Positions 1-7,460 are shown, counted from the stretch's first letter. The stretch: 14,877 bases of DNA from an uncultured bacterium (GCA_938045315.1 CALINM010000225.1:1-14877), one strand, 5' to 3'. Numbers and translations are program-made. Notes: generated by a model from the sequence alone, not told the origin.

Positions 1-1
1 A

Positions 2-838
2 AGAAAGAATATTAATACTACTGTATTTAACTTATTTTTGCCTGCTCTATGTGTAAAAGTTATGACTAATGCCAATCTATCTTTTGAGGCCATTACTGTA
101 CCTATTAATGCTTATTTAACGTTGAGTCTACTGATTTTGATAAGTTTCGTTTTTTTTAAAGTAACTAAAAAATTATTCCATTTGAATAGGGAAGTAATAG
201 GAGCATTAATACTTACCTCAACATTTGGTAATACAACTTATTTAGGGCTTCCTGTTATAACTGGACTTTTTGGAGAAGAGAGTGCTAAATATGTGTTATA
301 CTATGATTTATTTGCAACTACACCTTTTCTCTGGACAATTGGAGCTAGATTTGCTGCATTTTATGGAGGAGAAAAAAGCCCAAATATTTATGATTCTATA
401 AAAAAGCTTTTAACCCTGCCCCCCCTTTGGGGAATTATTATAGGCATTTTAATTAATATATTACAGTTGAAGTTGCCCTTTTTCATATATAAAGCCTTAG
501 AATTATTAGGATCTGTGGTTGTTCCTTTAATGATATTCAGTATCGGTCTTTCTCTCTCTTTCGTCAAACCCAAACATGCCTTTGCAATAGTTTTTGCGTG
601 TATTTTCAAGCTCATATTATCACCAGTAGTTGGTTTTTATTTAGGTAAATTAATGGGACTGTCCAGGCTTACTTTAAGTATTGTAACCCTTGAAGCGGGA
701 ATGCCCTCTATGGTTCTGTCACTCCTGATTGCTTTTATTTTTAAATTAGACGTAACATTAACTGCTTTTACAATAGTTATAACAACTCTACTATCCTTTG
801 TCAGTTTACCGATGATATTGCAAATTATTGGTAGCTAA
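2..838 (+). CDS. AEC-family membrane transporter (auxin efflux carrier fold), 5' end outside window
   Basis: Integral inner-membrane protein of the AEC (Mem_trans) family, which exports or exchanges small organic anions; the substrate cannot be told from sequence. The reading frame is open to the left edge, so the N-terminus (probably the first 20-30 residues) is missing. The first possible internal start is a TTG at 38, but residues encoded before it still fit the family, so I treat the gene as truncated by the window rather than starting there. About 278 residues are visible, with roughly nine hydrophobic segments. The family's conserved first-half motif GNTTYLGLP lies at about 227-253, and the second-half counterpart EAGMPSMVLSLL follows near 691-726. 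It ends against the convergent cytochrome gene with a shared hairpin between them. Family call is good; substrate is unknown. Confidence 0.85.
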   Translation, partial: RKNINTTVFNLFLPALCVKVMTNANLSFEAITVPINAYLTLSLLILISFVFFKVTKKLFHLNREVIGALILTSTFGNTTYLGLPVITGLFGEESAKYVLYYDLFATTPFLWTIGARFAAFYGGEKSPNIYDSIKKLLTLPPLWGIIIGILINILQLKLPFFIYKALELLGSVVVPLMIFSIGLSLSFVKPKHAFAIVFACIFKLILSPVVGFYLGKLMGLSRLTLSIVTLEAGMPSMVLSLLIAFIFKLDVTLTAFTIVITTLLSFVSLPMILQIIGS

Positions 839-840
839 GA

Positions 841-867
841 AGACAGGGAAGTTTAGTTTCCCTGTCT
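841..867. terminator. Hairpin between convergent genes, possible bidirectional terminator
   Basis: A perfect 10-bp inverted repeat (agacagggaa at 841-850, ttccctgtct at 858-867) with a 7-base loop lies directly after the transporter stop codon and just before the end of the convergent cytochrome gene. Position and stem argue for a shared terminator. Neither side has a long T tract, so efficiency is uncertain. Confidence 0.6.
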
Positions 868-874
868 AAGTGAT

Positions 875-1351
875 TTATTTTCTGTAAGTGCTAAAGACAT
901 AATCTGCATCTTTTTGGGATGCATGGCATTCAAAACAAGATGCTTTCATATCTTTTACAATTTGCTCTTTTGTATCACCCTTAAAGGCAAAAAATCCCCA
1001 TCCACCGGTATCTTTGAATTGCTTTGAATTTTTTACCATAACACCAACGACTTTTCTATTATCTTCAATAATGGCATTGTTTTCTAATTTTGTATTCAAT
1101 AAATCAAAAACTATTACAGAGCCATCGGGGAAGTTTTTTTTCTCTTTGTAACCCCTGATAGCCTTTTTGTTTGCATAAATGTGGTGAATACCTCCGAAGG
1201 CATCAAAGAGAGGGTGGCCTTCTTGTATAACCATAGATTTTACATGCTGCCATTGTCTGTAATTACTTGGATAATAGTCTTTTTCAGCAGAAAAAGCTTG
1301 AGTACTTAAAAATAAAGTAATTAAAGTTAAAAATAGTAGATTTTTTTTCAT
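875..1351 (-). CDS. Cytochrome P460-family periplasmic c-type haem protein
   Basis: A 158-residue exported protein. An N-terminal signal peptide (Lys-Lys, hydrophobic core, likely cleavage near residues 21-22) is followed by a small domain with the cytochrome P460 pattern and a single C-terminal haem-c site CFECH at residues 139-143. Length and the C-terminal position of the CXXCH site fit the family, whose characterised members oxidise hydroxylamine or bind NO (cytochrome P460 and cytochrome c'-beta). Whether the lysine that cross-links haem in true P460 enzymes is present cannot be decided without an alignment, so catalysis is not claimed. The ATG has a strong Shine-Dalgarno AGGAGGT (1357-1363 on the minus strand, 5-base spacing) and its own promoter, so it is probably transcribed separately from the ABC genes upstream. 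A role in nitrogen-oxide stress is inference. Confidence 0.85.
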   Translation of the reverse strand: MKKNLLFLTLITLFLSTQAFSAEKDYYPSNYRQWQHVKSMVIQEGHPLFDAFGGIHHIYANKKAIRGYKEKKNFPDGSVIVFDLLNTKLENNAIIEDNRKVVGVMVKNSKQFKDTGGWGFFAFKGDTKEQIVKDMKASCFECHASQKDADYVFSTYRK

Positions 1352-1380
1352 ACTTTACCTCCTGTCTCTATTTTATAGAA

Positions 1381-1408
1381 ATTTTACCGAAAAGCTCCGG
1401 TATGTCAA
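1381..1408 (-). promoter_or_regulatory. Promoter of the cytochrome P460 gene, with small inverted repeat
   Basis: On the minus strand, TTGACA (1403-1408) is separated by 16 bases from TAAAAT (1381-1386), placing the start site near 1374, about 23 bases before the ATG. The spacer holds a 5-bp inverted repeat (TACCG at 1385-1389, CGGTA at 1398-1402) overlapping the edge of the -10 box, which could be a short operator. It is not followed by T residues on the minus strand, so it does not look like a terminator for the upstream gene. Confidence 0.65.
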
Positions 1409-1420
1409 GTTAATGGTTCT

Positions 1421-2179
1421 TTAGAATTTTTTTAGAAATCTGCTTAAAAAATTTCTTGTTCGCTCTGTATTTGGATTACTGAATATTTTTTCTGGGTCAC
1501 CCTCTTCAATAATTTCACCATTATCTAATACAAAAATTTTATCTGCCACATCTTTTGCAAAGTCCATTTCATGAGTTGCTATAATTGTAGTCATGCCGCC
1601 TTGATTTACTAAATCTTTAATAACAGAGAGTACTTCTCCAACCATTTCGGGATCTAAAGCAGAAGTTGGTTCATCAAAAAGCATAGCTTCTGGTTTCATC
1701 GCAAGTGCTCTTGCTATGGCAACTCTTTGTTGTTGCCCACCAGATAGTTCATGGGGATATGAGTTTATCTTATGTTCCATATTAATTCTTTTAAGTAAAC
1801 TAATTGCCATATCATATGCTTCATCTTTAGACATTTTTAAAACATGGATTGGTGCCTCAACTATGTTTTGTAATACTGTCATATGGGGGAAAAGATTAAA
1901 TTGCTGAAAAACCATCCCCACAGAAAGTCTTATTCTTCTTATTGCTTCTTCTTCAATCTTTTTTAAACCCCTATTTGTTCCATGGATTGTTATATCTTTG
2001 ACTGTGATTTCACCTTCCTGAAAGGTTTCTAAACCGTTTATACATCTAAGTAGTGTACTTTTGCCGCTTCCTGAAGGGCCTATAAAAACAACAGCTTCTC
2101 CTTTCTTAATTTCTAAAGATAAACCACTAAAAAGTTTGTGTTCATTAAAGCTTTTGTATAAATTTTTTATTCTGATCAA
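1421..2179 (-). CDS. Polar amino-acid ABC transporter ATPase (GlnQ/HisP type)
   Basis: ATP-hydrolysing subunit of an amino-acid importer, 252 residues, the usual length. All ABC motifs are present: Walker A GPSGSGKST at 34-42, Q-loop in FQQFNLFPH at 91-99, signature LSGGQQQR at 145-152, Walker B MLFDEP around 166-171, D-loop SALD at 173-176 and H-loop histidine 203. The FNLFPHMTVLQN stretch after the Q-loop is typical of the polar amino-acid (PAAT) branch. The start is a TTG at 2179: an AGGAGGT site lies 8 bases upstream and no closer in-frame ATG exists. The start overlaps the stop of the fused permease gene by 4 bases, so translation is probably coupled and the two form the complete importer. 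The exact amino acid cannot be read from the ATPase. Confidence 0.93.
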   Translation of the reverse strand: MIRIKNLYKSFNEHKLFSGLSLEIKKGEAVVFIGPSGSGKSTLLRCINGLETFQEGEITVKDITIHGTNRGLKKIEEEAIRRIRLSVGMVFQQFNLFPHMTVLQNIVEAPIHVLKMSKDEAYDMAISLLKRINMEHKINSYPHELSGGQQQRVAIARALAMKPEAMLFDEPTSALDPEMVGEVLSVIKDLVNQGGMTTIIATHEMDFAKDVADKIFVLDNGEIIEEGDPEKIFSNPNTERTRNFLSRFLKKF

Positions 2180-3684
2180 ACGTGAGCACCTCCTTTCAAG
2201 TTAATTGGAGATATTTTTTCTTCAAGTTTTTTTGCTATGAGTGATAATGGATAACTCATACCAAAATAAAGAAAAGCTACAATTAATCCCAGCTCAAAAT
2301 ATCTTAATGTATTTGCAGCTATTATAGTATAAGTTTTTGTAAGCTCTACCATCGCAATTACAGAGACTAAAGATGTATCTTTAAAGAGGGCAATAAAATC
2401 ATTTGTAACACCCGGGAGGGCAATTTTTATAGCCTGGGGCAAAATAATTCTTCTTAATGCCATTTTTTTTGTCATACCCAGTGATAAAGCAGCTTCCATC
2501 TGCCCTTTTGGTATTGCCATTATACCAGCTCTATAAAGCTCTGCTTCATAGGAAGCGTAATTTAGCCCCAATCCAATAATTGCAGCTGTAAGTGGGTTAA
2601 GGGTGATGCCTATATTTGGGAGTCCATAATAAATAATATACAGTTGTATCAAGAGAGGTGTGCCTCTAAAAAATTCTATATAGATATTGCAGAAGGCCCT
2701 AATCGGTCTTACACCATAAAGTTTACCAAGGCATAAAAAAAGGCCCACAAATATTGCAATAGCCATCGAAGCTATTGAAAGGCCGATTGTAATCAATGCG
2801 CCTTTTATTAGCGCTGGCAGAAAGGAGTAAATTGGTGTATATCTAACAGTTTCAACAATTTGTTCCCCTTCTATTGTTTCTTTATATTCCTTTAATTTCT
2901 CCTGTTTTTCATTCCATAGTCCCCATTTTTCGTATATTTTTTTAAGTTCTCCTGTATCGATGAGGTGTTTTAAAGCTCTATCTATTTCTTTTTTTAACTC
3001 TTTGTCCTCTTTTCTTATAGCAATTCCGTAGTATCCTTCTGCAATAAGTGGTCCTACAAATTTTAGTTTGGGATTTGGTTTTGCATAATAAGCAGCGATA
3101 GGATAGTCTAAGAAAACAGCATCAAGTCTTCCAAGAACAAGATCTTCATATGGTTCTACCACTCCTGAATAATGTTTAATTTTAACTCCCCCAATTTTCT
3201 CTAAAATTTCCTGAGCAACAGCGCCCTGTAATGTGCCAACCTTTTTGTTTTTTAAGTCCTCAAGATTCTTTATATTTTCATTGTCGTGTCTTACTACAAG
3301 TTGTTCTGAGTAAATGTAGTAGGGAATCGAGAAAAGAACCCTTTTTTTTCTTTCATCTGTTATTTCTATTCCATTAACGGCGACATCAAAATCGCCTCTT
3401 TCTAATGATGGTATCAAGCTATCCCATGCGTTTTGAACGTATTTAATTTTAACCCCCAATTTTCTGCCAATTGCTTCTGCAAGATCTATTTCAAATCCAA
3501 TAATATTGTTCTGGTTTTCGGGATCTGGGAAGGCATATGGTGCGCCACCCTCTAGGTCAGTTCCCCAGAGGAGATACCCTCTTTCTTTGATTTTTTTTAA
3601 AGTATGATTATCACTGTAGGAGTGTTCTGAGCCAACTATTATTAGAAATATTAAGGTAAAAATTATAAGGGATAATTTTCTCAC
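2176..3684 (-). CDS. Fused amino-acid substrate-binding protein and permease (polar amino-acid ABC importer)
   Basis: A 502-residue fusion of two normally separate importer subunits. Residues 1-24 look like a signal peptide or signal anchor. About 27-258 form a type-II periplasmic binding domain of the SBP_bac_3 family (GTDLEGGAPYAF, NAWDSLIPSL, TDERKKRVLFSIPYY, LDAVFLDYP). After a charged linker, about 285-490 is the HisM/GlnP-type permease domain with EFFRGTPLLIQL (337-348) and the coupling loop EAALSLGM (397-404) followed by the conserved LPQAIKIALPG. The architecture resembles known fused systems such as cyanobacterial BgtB and lactococcal GlnP. Two copies should pair in the membrane and dock on the ATPase encoded just downstream. 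The GTG start is supported by an in-frame TAA four codons upstream and a GAGGT about 11 bases before it. Substrate: a polar amino acid, not further resolved. Confidence 0.92.
   Translation of the reverse strand: MRKLSLIIFTLIFLIIVGSEHSYSDNHTLKKIKERGYLLWGTDLEGGAPYAFPDPENQNNIIGFEIDLAEAIGRKLGVKIKYVQNAWDSLIPSLERGDFDVAVNGIEITDERKKRVLFSIPYYIYSEQLVVRHDNENIKNLEDLKNKKVGTLQGAVAQEILEKIGGVKIKHYSGVVEPYEDLVLGRLDAVFLDYPIAAYYAKPNPKLKFVGPLIAEGYYGIAIRKEDKELKKEIDRALKHLIDTGELKKIYEKWGLWNEKQEKLKEYKETIEGEQIVETVRYTPIYSFLPALIKGALITIGLSIASMAIAIFVGLFLCLGKLYGVRPIRAFCNIYIEFFRGTPLLIQLYIIYYGLPNIGITLNPLTAAIIGLGLNYASYEAELYRAGIMAIPKGQMEAALSLGMTKKMALRRIILPQAIKIALPGVTNDFIALFKDTSLVSVIAMVELTKTYTIIAANTLRYFELGLIVAFLYFGMSYPLSLIAKKLEEKISPINLKGGAHV
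2188..2194 (-). promoter_or_regulatory. Shine-Dalgarno site fixing the TTG start of the ABC ATPase
   Basis: AGGAGGT on the minus strand, inside the last codons of the upstream permease gene and 8 bases before the TTG. It is the strongest evidence that the TTG at 2179 is the true start. Confidence 0.75.
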
Positions 3685-3723
3685 CTTTTCTATTTACCTC
3701 ATAAAAACCCCTTTGTTTTTTTA

Positions 3724-3751
3724 TTTTTAGGATATTTCATTTAAATGTCAA
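3724..3751 (-). promoter_or_regulatory. Promoter of the amino-acid ABC operon
   Basis: On the minus strand a perfect TTGACA (3746-3751) and TAAAAA (3724-3729) are separated by 16 bases, giving a start near 3717 and a leader of about 33 bases before the GTG at 3684. It lies back to back with the tig promoter. Confidence 0.6.
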
Positions 3752-3783
3752 ATAATTTTTACATCTTAATAATCTGAAAAAAA

Positions 3784-3812
3784 TTGCTTATATAAGTAAA
3801 TCAGGTTATAAT
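3784..3812 (+). promoter_or_regulatory. Promoter of tig-clpP-clpX
   Basis: TTGCTT (3784-3789), a 17-base spacer and a perfect TATAAT (3807-3812) give a sigma-70-type promoter with a start near 3819. The tig gene follows with Shine-Dalgarno AGGGGG (3835-3840) six bases before the GTG. No CIRCE (HrcA) element is visible, so heat control, if any, is not by that route here. Confidence 0.72.
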
Positions 3813-3846
3813 CAAAAAATTAATCAAACTTTTCAGGGGGTTAGAA

Positions 3847-5121
3847 GTGAAAGTAAATATTGAGGATGTAACCACTGTTAAAAAGAAGGTGATTGTAAAT
3901 TTCCCAAAAGAAGCAGTAGATGAAGAGCTTAGAAAAGAGTTGTTAAAGATTCAAAAAACAGCAGAAATTAAGGGGTTCAGAAAGGGTAAAGCTCCATATT
4001 CAATAGTAGAAAAAATTTATATGCCCGAAGCGATGAGAAGGTATGCTGAAAGAATTATAAAAGAAAGTCTCCAGAATATAACAACAGAAAATCAGTTAGA
4101 TATTGCAACAAGGCCCATTATAGAGAAGGAGGATTTTACTGAAAGTGGATTTGAATACCATGCTATAATAGAAGTTCATCCAAAAGTGGAATTGAATAAA
4201 TATAAAGATCTTACGATAAAAAAACAAAAAGTTAATGTTACAGAAGAAATGATCGATAATGCTCTAAAAGAACTGAGAGAAAAAAATTATCACGTTGAAG
4301 ATATTGCTGAAGGTGAAAAATCAAAGGAAAATAGTATTGTTACGTTTGATGTAATTGAATATAAATTAGATGGAGAGTATATTGGTAAGTTTGATAATGA
4401 AGTGGTAGATTTAACAAAAGCTACTATTTTTAGTGATTTGAAAAATGCGTTGATTGGTTGCGGTGTAGGTGAAATAAAAGATGTTGTGTTTACTTATCCA
4501 GAAGATATGGAAGATGAGAAGTTGCGAGGGAAGAAGGCAGAACTAAAAATTATTATTAAGAAAATATCAAAAAAGGTTTATCCCGATGACAATGAGTTAG
4601 CTAAAATAATGAATTTTGAAAATATTTTGGCATTAAAAGAGGATATAAGAAAAAAAATTGAGAACAAATTATCTGGTGAAGTAGAAGATAAATTTAGAGT
4701 CGAACTTTTTAATAGATTAGCTCAGGAAAACCCCTTTGAAGTTCCTGAGAGCATGGTTGATGAAATGGCAATTAAGATGTTAGAAGACTTTATGAGAAAT
4801 TTAGAAAAGGCCGGGATAGACCCATCTAATATGAATTTGGATTGGAAAAATATGTTCGAAGTAAACAAAAGGAGTGCCGAACACGTATTAAAAAGGCATT
4901 ACATTCTAAAAGCTCTAAAGGAAAAGGAAAATCTTGAAGTTACAGAAGAGGAGTTAGATAAAAGAATTTCAGAAATTATAGAAAAATCACAGGATAAAGA
5001 AAAAGCTTCGGCTTATCTTACAAATCCTAATGTAAGAAGAAATATTTATATGGATATGCTGGAGAATAAAGTGGTAGAATTTTTAATAGCGAATAATCAG
5101 ATAGAAGTTATGGAGGAGTAA
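3847..5121 (+). CDS. tig: Trigger factor, ribosome-associated chaperone and peptidyl-prolyl isomerase
   Basis: A 424-residue cytoplasmic chaperone that docks at the ribosome exit tunnel and shields nascent chains. The N-terminal ribosome-binding domain carries the signature GFRKGKAP at residues 43-50. A central FKBP-like region follows at about 150-240 (from NSIVTFDV to AELKIIIKKI), then a long, charged, helical C-terminal chaperone domain (FEVPESMVDEM near 295, ending in a helix-rich tail). The length is slightly short of the roughly 430 residues usual for the family. GTG is chosen as start because of the well-placed AGGGGG site. The stop codon abuts the clpP ATG with no gap, giving the classic tig-clpP-clpX order in which chaperone and protease are co-expressed. 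Confidence 0.97.
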   Translation: MKVNIEDVTTVKKKVIVNFPKEAVDEELRKELLKIQKTAEIKGFRKGKAPYSIVEKIYMPEAMRRYAERIIKESLQNITTENQLDIATRPIIEKEDFTESGFEYHAIIEVHPKVELNKYKDLTIKKQKVNVTEEMIDNALKELREKNYHVEDIAEGEKSKENSIVTFDVIEYKLDGEYIGKFDNEVVDLTKATIFSDLKNALIGCGVGEIKDVVFTYPEDMEDEKLRGKKAELKIIIKKISKKVYPDDNELAKIMNFENILALKEDIRKKIENKLSGEVEDKFRVELFNRLAQENPFEVPESMVDEMAIKMLEDFMRNLEKAGIDPSNMNLDWKNMFEVNKRSAEHVLKRHYILKALKEKENLEVTEEELDKRISEIIEKSQDKEKASAYLTNPNVRRNIYMDMLENKVVEFLIANNQIEVMEE

Positions 5122-5745
5122 ATGCCATATTATGTACCCATAGTTATTGAGCAAACAGGTAGAGGAGAAAGGGCTTATGATATCTATTCGAGGCTTCTTA
5201 AAGATAGAATCATAATGCTCGGTACGGCTATAGACGATGATGTAGCAAATATAATAATTGCTCAGATGCTTTTTCTGGAATCAGAAGACCCTGAACGAGA
5301 TATTTATTTGTATATTAATTCACCAGGTGGATATGTAACTGCTGGGCTTGCTATATATGATACCATGCAATATATAAAACCAGATGTATGCACTATATGC
5401 GTTGGTCAGGCAGCAAGTATGGCAGCAGTTTTACTTGCTGGTGGTGCAAAGGGTAAAAGATTTGCTTTACCAAATGCCAGAATTTTGATTCATCAGCCAC
5501 TGGGTGGTGCACAAGGCCAGGCAAGTGATATTGCGATTCAGGCAAAAGAAATTCTTAGATTGAAAGAAAAATTGAATAATATTCTCGTGAAACATACGGG
5601 GCAACCAATCGAGAAAATCCAGGAAGATACAGATAGGGATTTTTACATGGATGCCGAATCGGCAAAAAAATATGGTATAATAGATGACGTTATAGAAAAA
5701 AGAGGAAATAAAGCTTTTGTAGAAAAAGGAGTTACAAGTGAATAA
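5122..5745 (+). CDS. clpP: ATP-dependent Clp protease proteolytic subunit
   Basis: Serine peptidase of 207 residues that forms the two-ring, 14-subunit chamber fed by ClpX. The catalytic triad is intact: Ser99 in GQAASMA, His124 in ILIHQP and Asp173 in DRDFYM, each offset by two residues from the mature E. coli numbering. The oxyanion region INSPGG is at 65-70. The N-terminus [17 protein letters not shown] is the usual short propeptide plus axial loop. The ATG directly follows the tig stop, and the gene's last 8 bases overlap the clpX start, so it sits mid-operon and is probably translationally coupled on both sides. Nothing unusual in length or motifs. Confidence 0.98.
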   Translation: MPYYVPIVIEQTGRGERAYDIYSRLLKDRIIMLGTAIDDDVANIIIAQMLFLESEDPERDIYLYINSPGGYVTAGLAIYDTMQYIKPDVCTICVGQAASMAAVLLAGGAKGKRFALPNARILIHQPLGGAQGQASDIAIQAKEILRLKEKLNNILVKHTGQPIEKIQEDTDRDFYMDAESAKKYGIIDDVIEKRGNKAFVEKGVTSE

Positions 5746-6985
5746 AAATTCATCTATCCGTTGTTCCTTCTGCGGTAAAACGCAGGGAGAAGTAAAACAA
5801 TTAATCGCCGGACCTAACATTTTCATCTGCAATGAATGTGTTGAACTTTGTAATGAAATAATAAGAGAAGACCAGGAGAAAGAGAGATTCCGTTTTGGAG
5901 AGAGTTTTACAATACCAAAACCCATTGAAATTAAAGCTATCCTTGATGAATATGTTATAGGTCAAGAAAGGGCGAAAAAAATTCTTTCCGTGGCGGTTCA
6001 TAATCATTATAAAAGGATTTATGCAAAAAAACAGGGTAAAAAACTTAATGTATCATTGCAAAAAAGTAATATTCTTCTCGTAGGTCCCACTGGTACAGGA
6101 AAAACGCTTATTGCTCAAACTTTAGCGAAGATACTTCAAGTGCCCTTTGTTATTGCTGATGCCACCACACTAACTGAAGCTGGTTATGTGGGAGAAGATG
6201 TGGAAAATATTATTCTTTATCTGCTCCAGGCAGCAAATTATGATATCGAGAAGGCACAAAAGGGTATAGTTTATATTGATGAAATTGATAAAATTGCAAG
6301 AAAGTCTGAAAATCCTTCGATTACAAGAGATGTTTCAGGTGAAGGTGTTCAGCAAGCGCTTCTAAAAATACTGGAAGGTACCATTGCAAATGTTCCACCT
6401 AAAGGGGGAAGAAAGCATCCCCATCAGGAATATATTAAAGTTGATACTACGGACATACTCTTTATATGTGGTGGTGCTTTTGATGGCCTTGAAAAAATTA
6501 TCGAAAGAAGAAGGGGTAAGAAGTCCCTTGGTTTTACAGCTAATGTAGAGCAAAGGCAGAATAAATCAATAGGGAAAATACTTGAGGATGTCCAGCCACA
6601 GGATTTATTAAAATTTGGTCTAATACCTGAGTTTGTAGGTAGACTTCCTGTAGTTGCAACATTTGAAGAACTTGATGAAGAGGCAATGGTAAAGATTTTA
6701 ACTGAGCCTAAAGACGCTTTAGTAAAGCAGTATCAGACACTATTTGATATAGAGGGAGTAGCCCTTAAATTTACAGATGGCGCATTAAGAGCAGTAGCAA
6801 GGGAGGCAATAAAAAGAGGAACAGGAGCAAGAGGTTTGAGATCCATATTGGAAAATGTGATGTTAGATCTTATGTATGAGATCCCGGGTCAGAAAAATGT
6901 TAAAGAATGTATTATTAGTGAAGAGGTAATAACAAAAAAAGAACCACCAATAGTAATATATGAGGAAAGTATTGAAAGTGCATGA
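5738..6985 (+). CDS. clpX: ATP-dependent Clp protease ATP-binding subunit ClpX
   Basis: AAA+ unfoldase of 415 residues that recognises, unfolds and threads substrates into ClpP. The N-terminal zinc-binding domain has four cysteines (9, 12, 31, 34) in CxxC...CxxC spacing. The motor has Walker A GPTGTGKT at 116-123, pore-1 loop GYVGE at 149-153, Walker B VYIDEID at 178-184, the RKH loop at 225-227, PEFVGRLP with the arginine finger near 302, and sensor-2 GARGLRS at 363-369. The ClpP-docking loop reads LGF (264-266) rather than the common IGF, a conservative change. It starts at GTG 5738, six bases after AGGAG (5727-5731), inside the end of clpP. No GC-rich terminator follows; only the A/T inverted repeat before the HU gene. 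Confidence 0.98.
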   Translation: MNKNSSIRCSFCGKTQGEVKQLIAGPNIFICNECVELCNEIIREDQEKERFRFGESFTIPKPIEIKAILDEYVIGQERAKKILSVAVHNHYKRIYAKKQGKKLNVSLQKSNILLVGPTGTGKTLIAQTLAKILQVPFVIADATTLTEAGYVGEDVENIILYLLQAANYDIEKAQKGIVYIDEIDKIARKSENPSITRDVSGEGVQQALLKILEGTIANVPPKGGRKHPHQEYIKVDTTDILFICGGAFDGLEKIIERRRGKKSLGFTANVEQRQNKSIGKILEDVQPQDLLKFGLIPEFVGRLPVVATFEELDEEAMVKILTEPKDALVKQYQTLFDIEGVALKFTDGALRAVAREAIKRGTGARGLRSILENVMLDLMYEIPGQKNVKECIISEEVITKKEPPIVIYEESIESA

Positions 6986-7010
6986 TTTGATGGTATTGTA
7001 ATGTAATGGG

Positions 7011-7058
7011 TTTTAATTTTTTTTTAAAAGTATTGAAAAATTTAAAAAAAAATTAAAA
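7011..7058. repeat. Perfect 18-bp A/T-only inverted repeat upstream of the HU promoter
   Basis: The left arm at 7011-7028 (four T, two A, nine T, three A) is exactly complementary to the right arm at 7041-7058, with a 12-base loop. No G or C occurs in either arm. The right-arm A tract lies about 40-60 bases upstream of the predicted HU start site, where an UP element would contact the RNA polymerase alpha subunits. It could also be bent DNA, a cruciform site, or a weak terminator for clpX. The repeat is certain; the role is inference. Confidence 0.8.
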
Positions 7059-7063
7059 AAGTA

Positions 7064-7092
7064 TTGACATCCTTTTAAAGCCTTGCTATATA
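7064..7092 (+). promoter_or_regulatory. Promoter of the HU gene
   Basis: A perfect TTGACA (7064-7069), a 17-base spacer and TATATA (7087-7092) give a start near 7099. A strong Shine-Dalgarno AGGAGGT (7111-7117) follows, 5 bases before the ATG. The A-rich right arm of the inverted repeat immediately upstream could boost it as an UP element. It lets HU be expressed independently of tig-clpP-clpX. Confidence 0.8.
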
Positions 7093-7122
7093 TAGACTAA
7101 CTTTACTCATAGGAGGTAAGAC

Positions 7123-7395
7123 ATGACAAAAGCTGAACTTGTAAGTGAAATAGCAAGCAAGGCGGAAATTTCAAAAGCAGCTGCTGAAAAGGCACTGAAT
7201 GGTTTCATCGCTGCAGTTACAGAAGCTTTGAAAAAAGGTAACAAAGTAGCACTTGTTGGTTTTGGAACTTTCGAAGTTGTAAAAAGAGCTGCAAGAAAGG
7301 GAAGAAATCCAAGAACGGGCCAGGAAATTAAGATTAAAGCATCTAAGGCTCCTAAATTTAGACCTGGCAAGGCTTTGAAGAAGGCAGTAGCTTAA
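7123..7395 (+). CDS. hup: DNA-binding protein HU (HU/IHF family)
   Basis: A 90-residue nucleoid protein that bends and compacts DNA as a dimer. The whole family pattern is present: helical N-terminal dimerisation region ([10 protein letters not shown]... to about residue 40), signature [21 protein letters not shown] around 46-66, with the arm-tip proline (Pro63) that intercalates in DNA, and C-terminal [15 protein letters not shown]. It is rich in lysine and alanine. One copy is seen, so homodimer versus heterodimer cannot be judged. It has its own promoter and terminator, consistent with high single-gene expression. Placement after clpX matches the clpX-lon-hup order of many proteobacteria, except that lon is missing here. 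Confidence 0.97.
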   Translation: MTKAELVSEIASKAEISKAAAEKALNGFIAAVTEALKKGNKVALVGFGTFEVVKRAARKGRNPRTGQEIKIKASKAPKFRPGKALKKAVA

Positions 7396-7420
7396 CAATT
7401 GTAGTCTATTGGTTTTAAAT

Positions 7421-7452
7421 CAAAAAGAGAGGGGTTAATTCCTCTCTTTTTG
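7421..7452 (+). terminator. Rho-independent terminator of the HU gene
   Basis: A perfect 12-bp stem (caaaaagagagg at 7421-7432, cctctctttttg at 7441-7452) encloses an 8-base loop. Its 3' arm ends in five T and continues T-rich. It starts 25 bases after the HU stop codon and ends 8 bases before the tRNA gene. Confidence 0.88.
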
Positions 7453-7460
7453 TTTATTCC

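Noticed and set aside
38-40. TTG as the start of the AEC transporter
   Set aside because: The frame stays open to the window edge with residues that fit the family, and no ribosome-binding site precedes the TTG. The gene is cut by the window.
1385-1402. TACCG/CGGTA hairpin as terminator of the amino-acid ABC operon
   Set aside because: Only five base pairs, followed on the minus strand by A residues rather than T, and it sits inside a better-supported promoter.
3685-3846. CIRCE or other HrcA-type heat-shock operator before tig
   Set aside because: No TTAGCACTC/GAGTGCTAA-like inverted repeat is present in the intergenic region.
5467-5925. 152-codon open frame on the minus strand across clpP and clpX
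   Set aside because: It is antisense to two unmistakable genes, has low-complexity Phe/Cys/Ile-rich content and no family resemblance. A shadow of the real coding frames.
6261-6550. Possible changed ClpP-docking loop (LGF instead of IGF) in ClpX as a sign of altered function
   Set aside because: A conservative Leu for Ile change in an otherwise complete ClpX next to a complete ClpP; it does not suggest lost docking.
7107-7370. Open frame of 87 codons antisense to the HU gene
   Set aside because: It arises from the Lys/Ala-rich HU codons read backwards, with no ribosome-binding site. HU is certain on the other strand.
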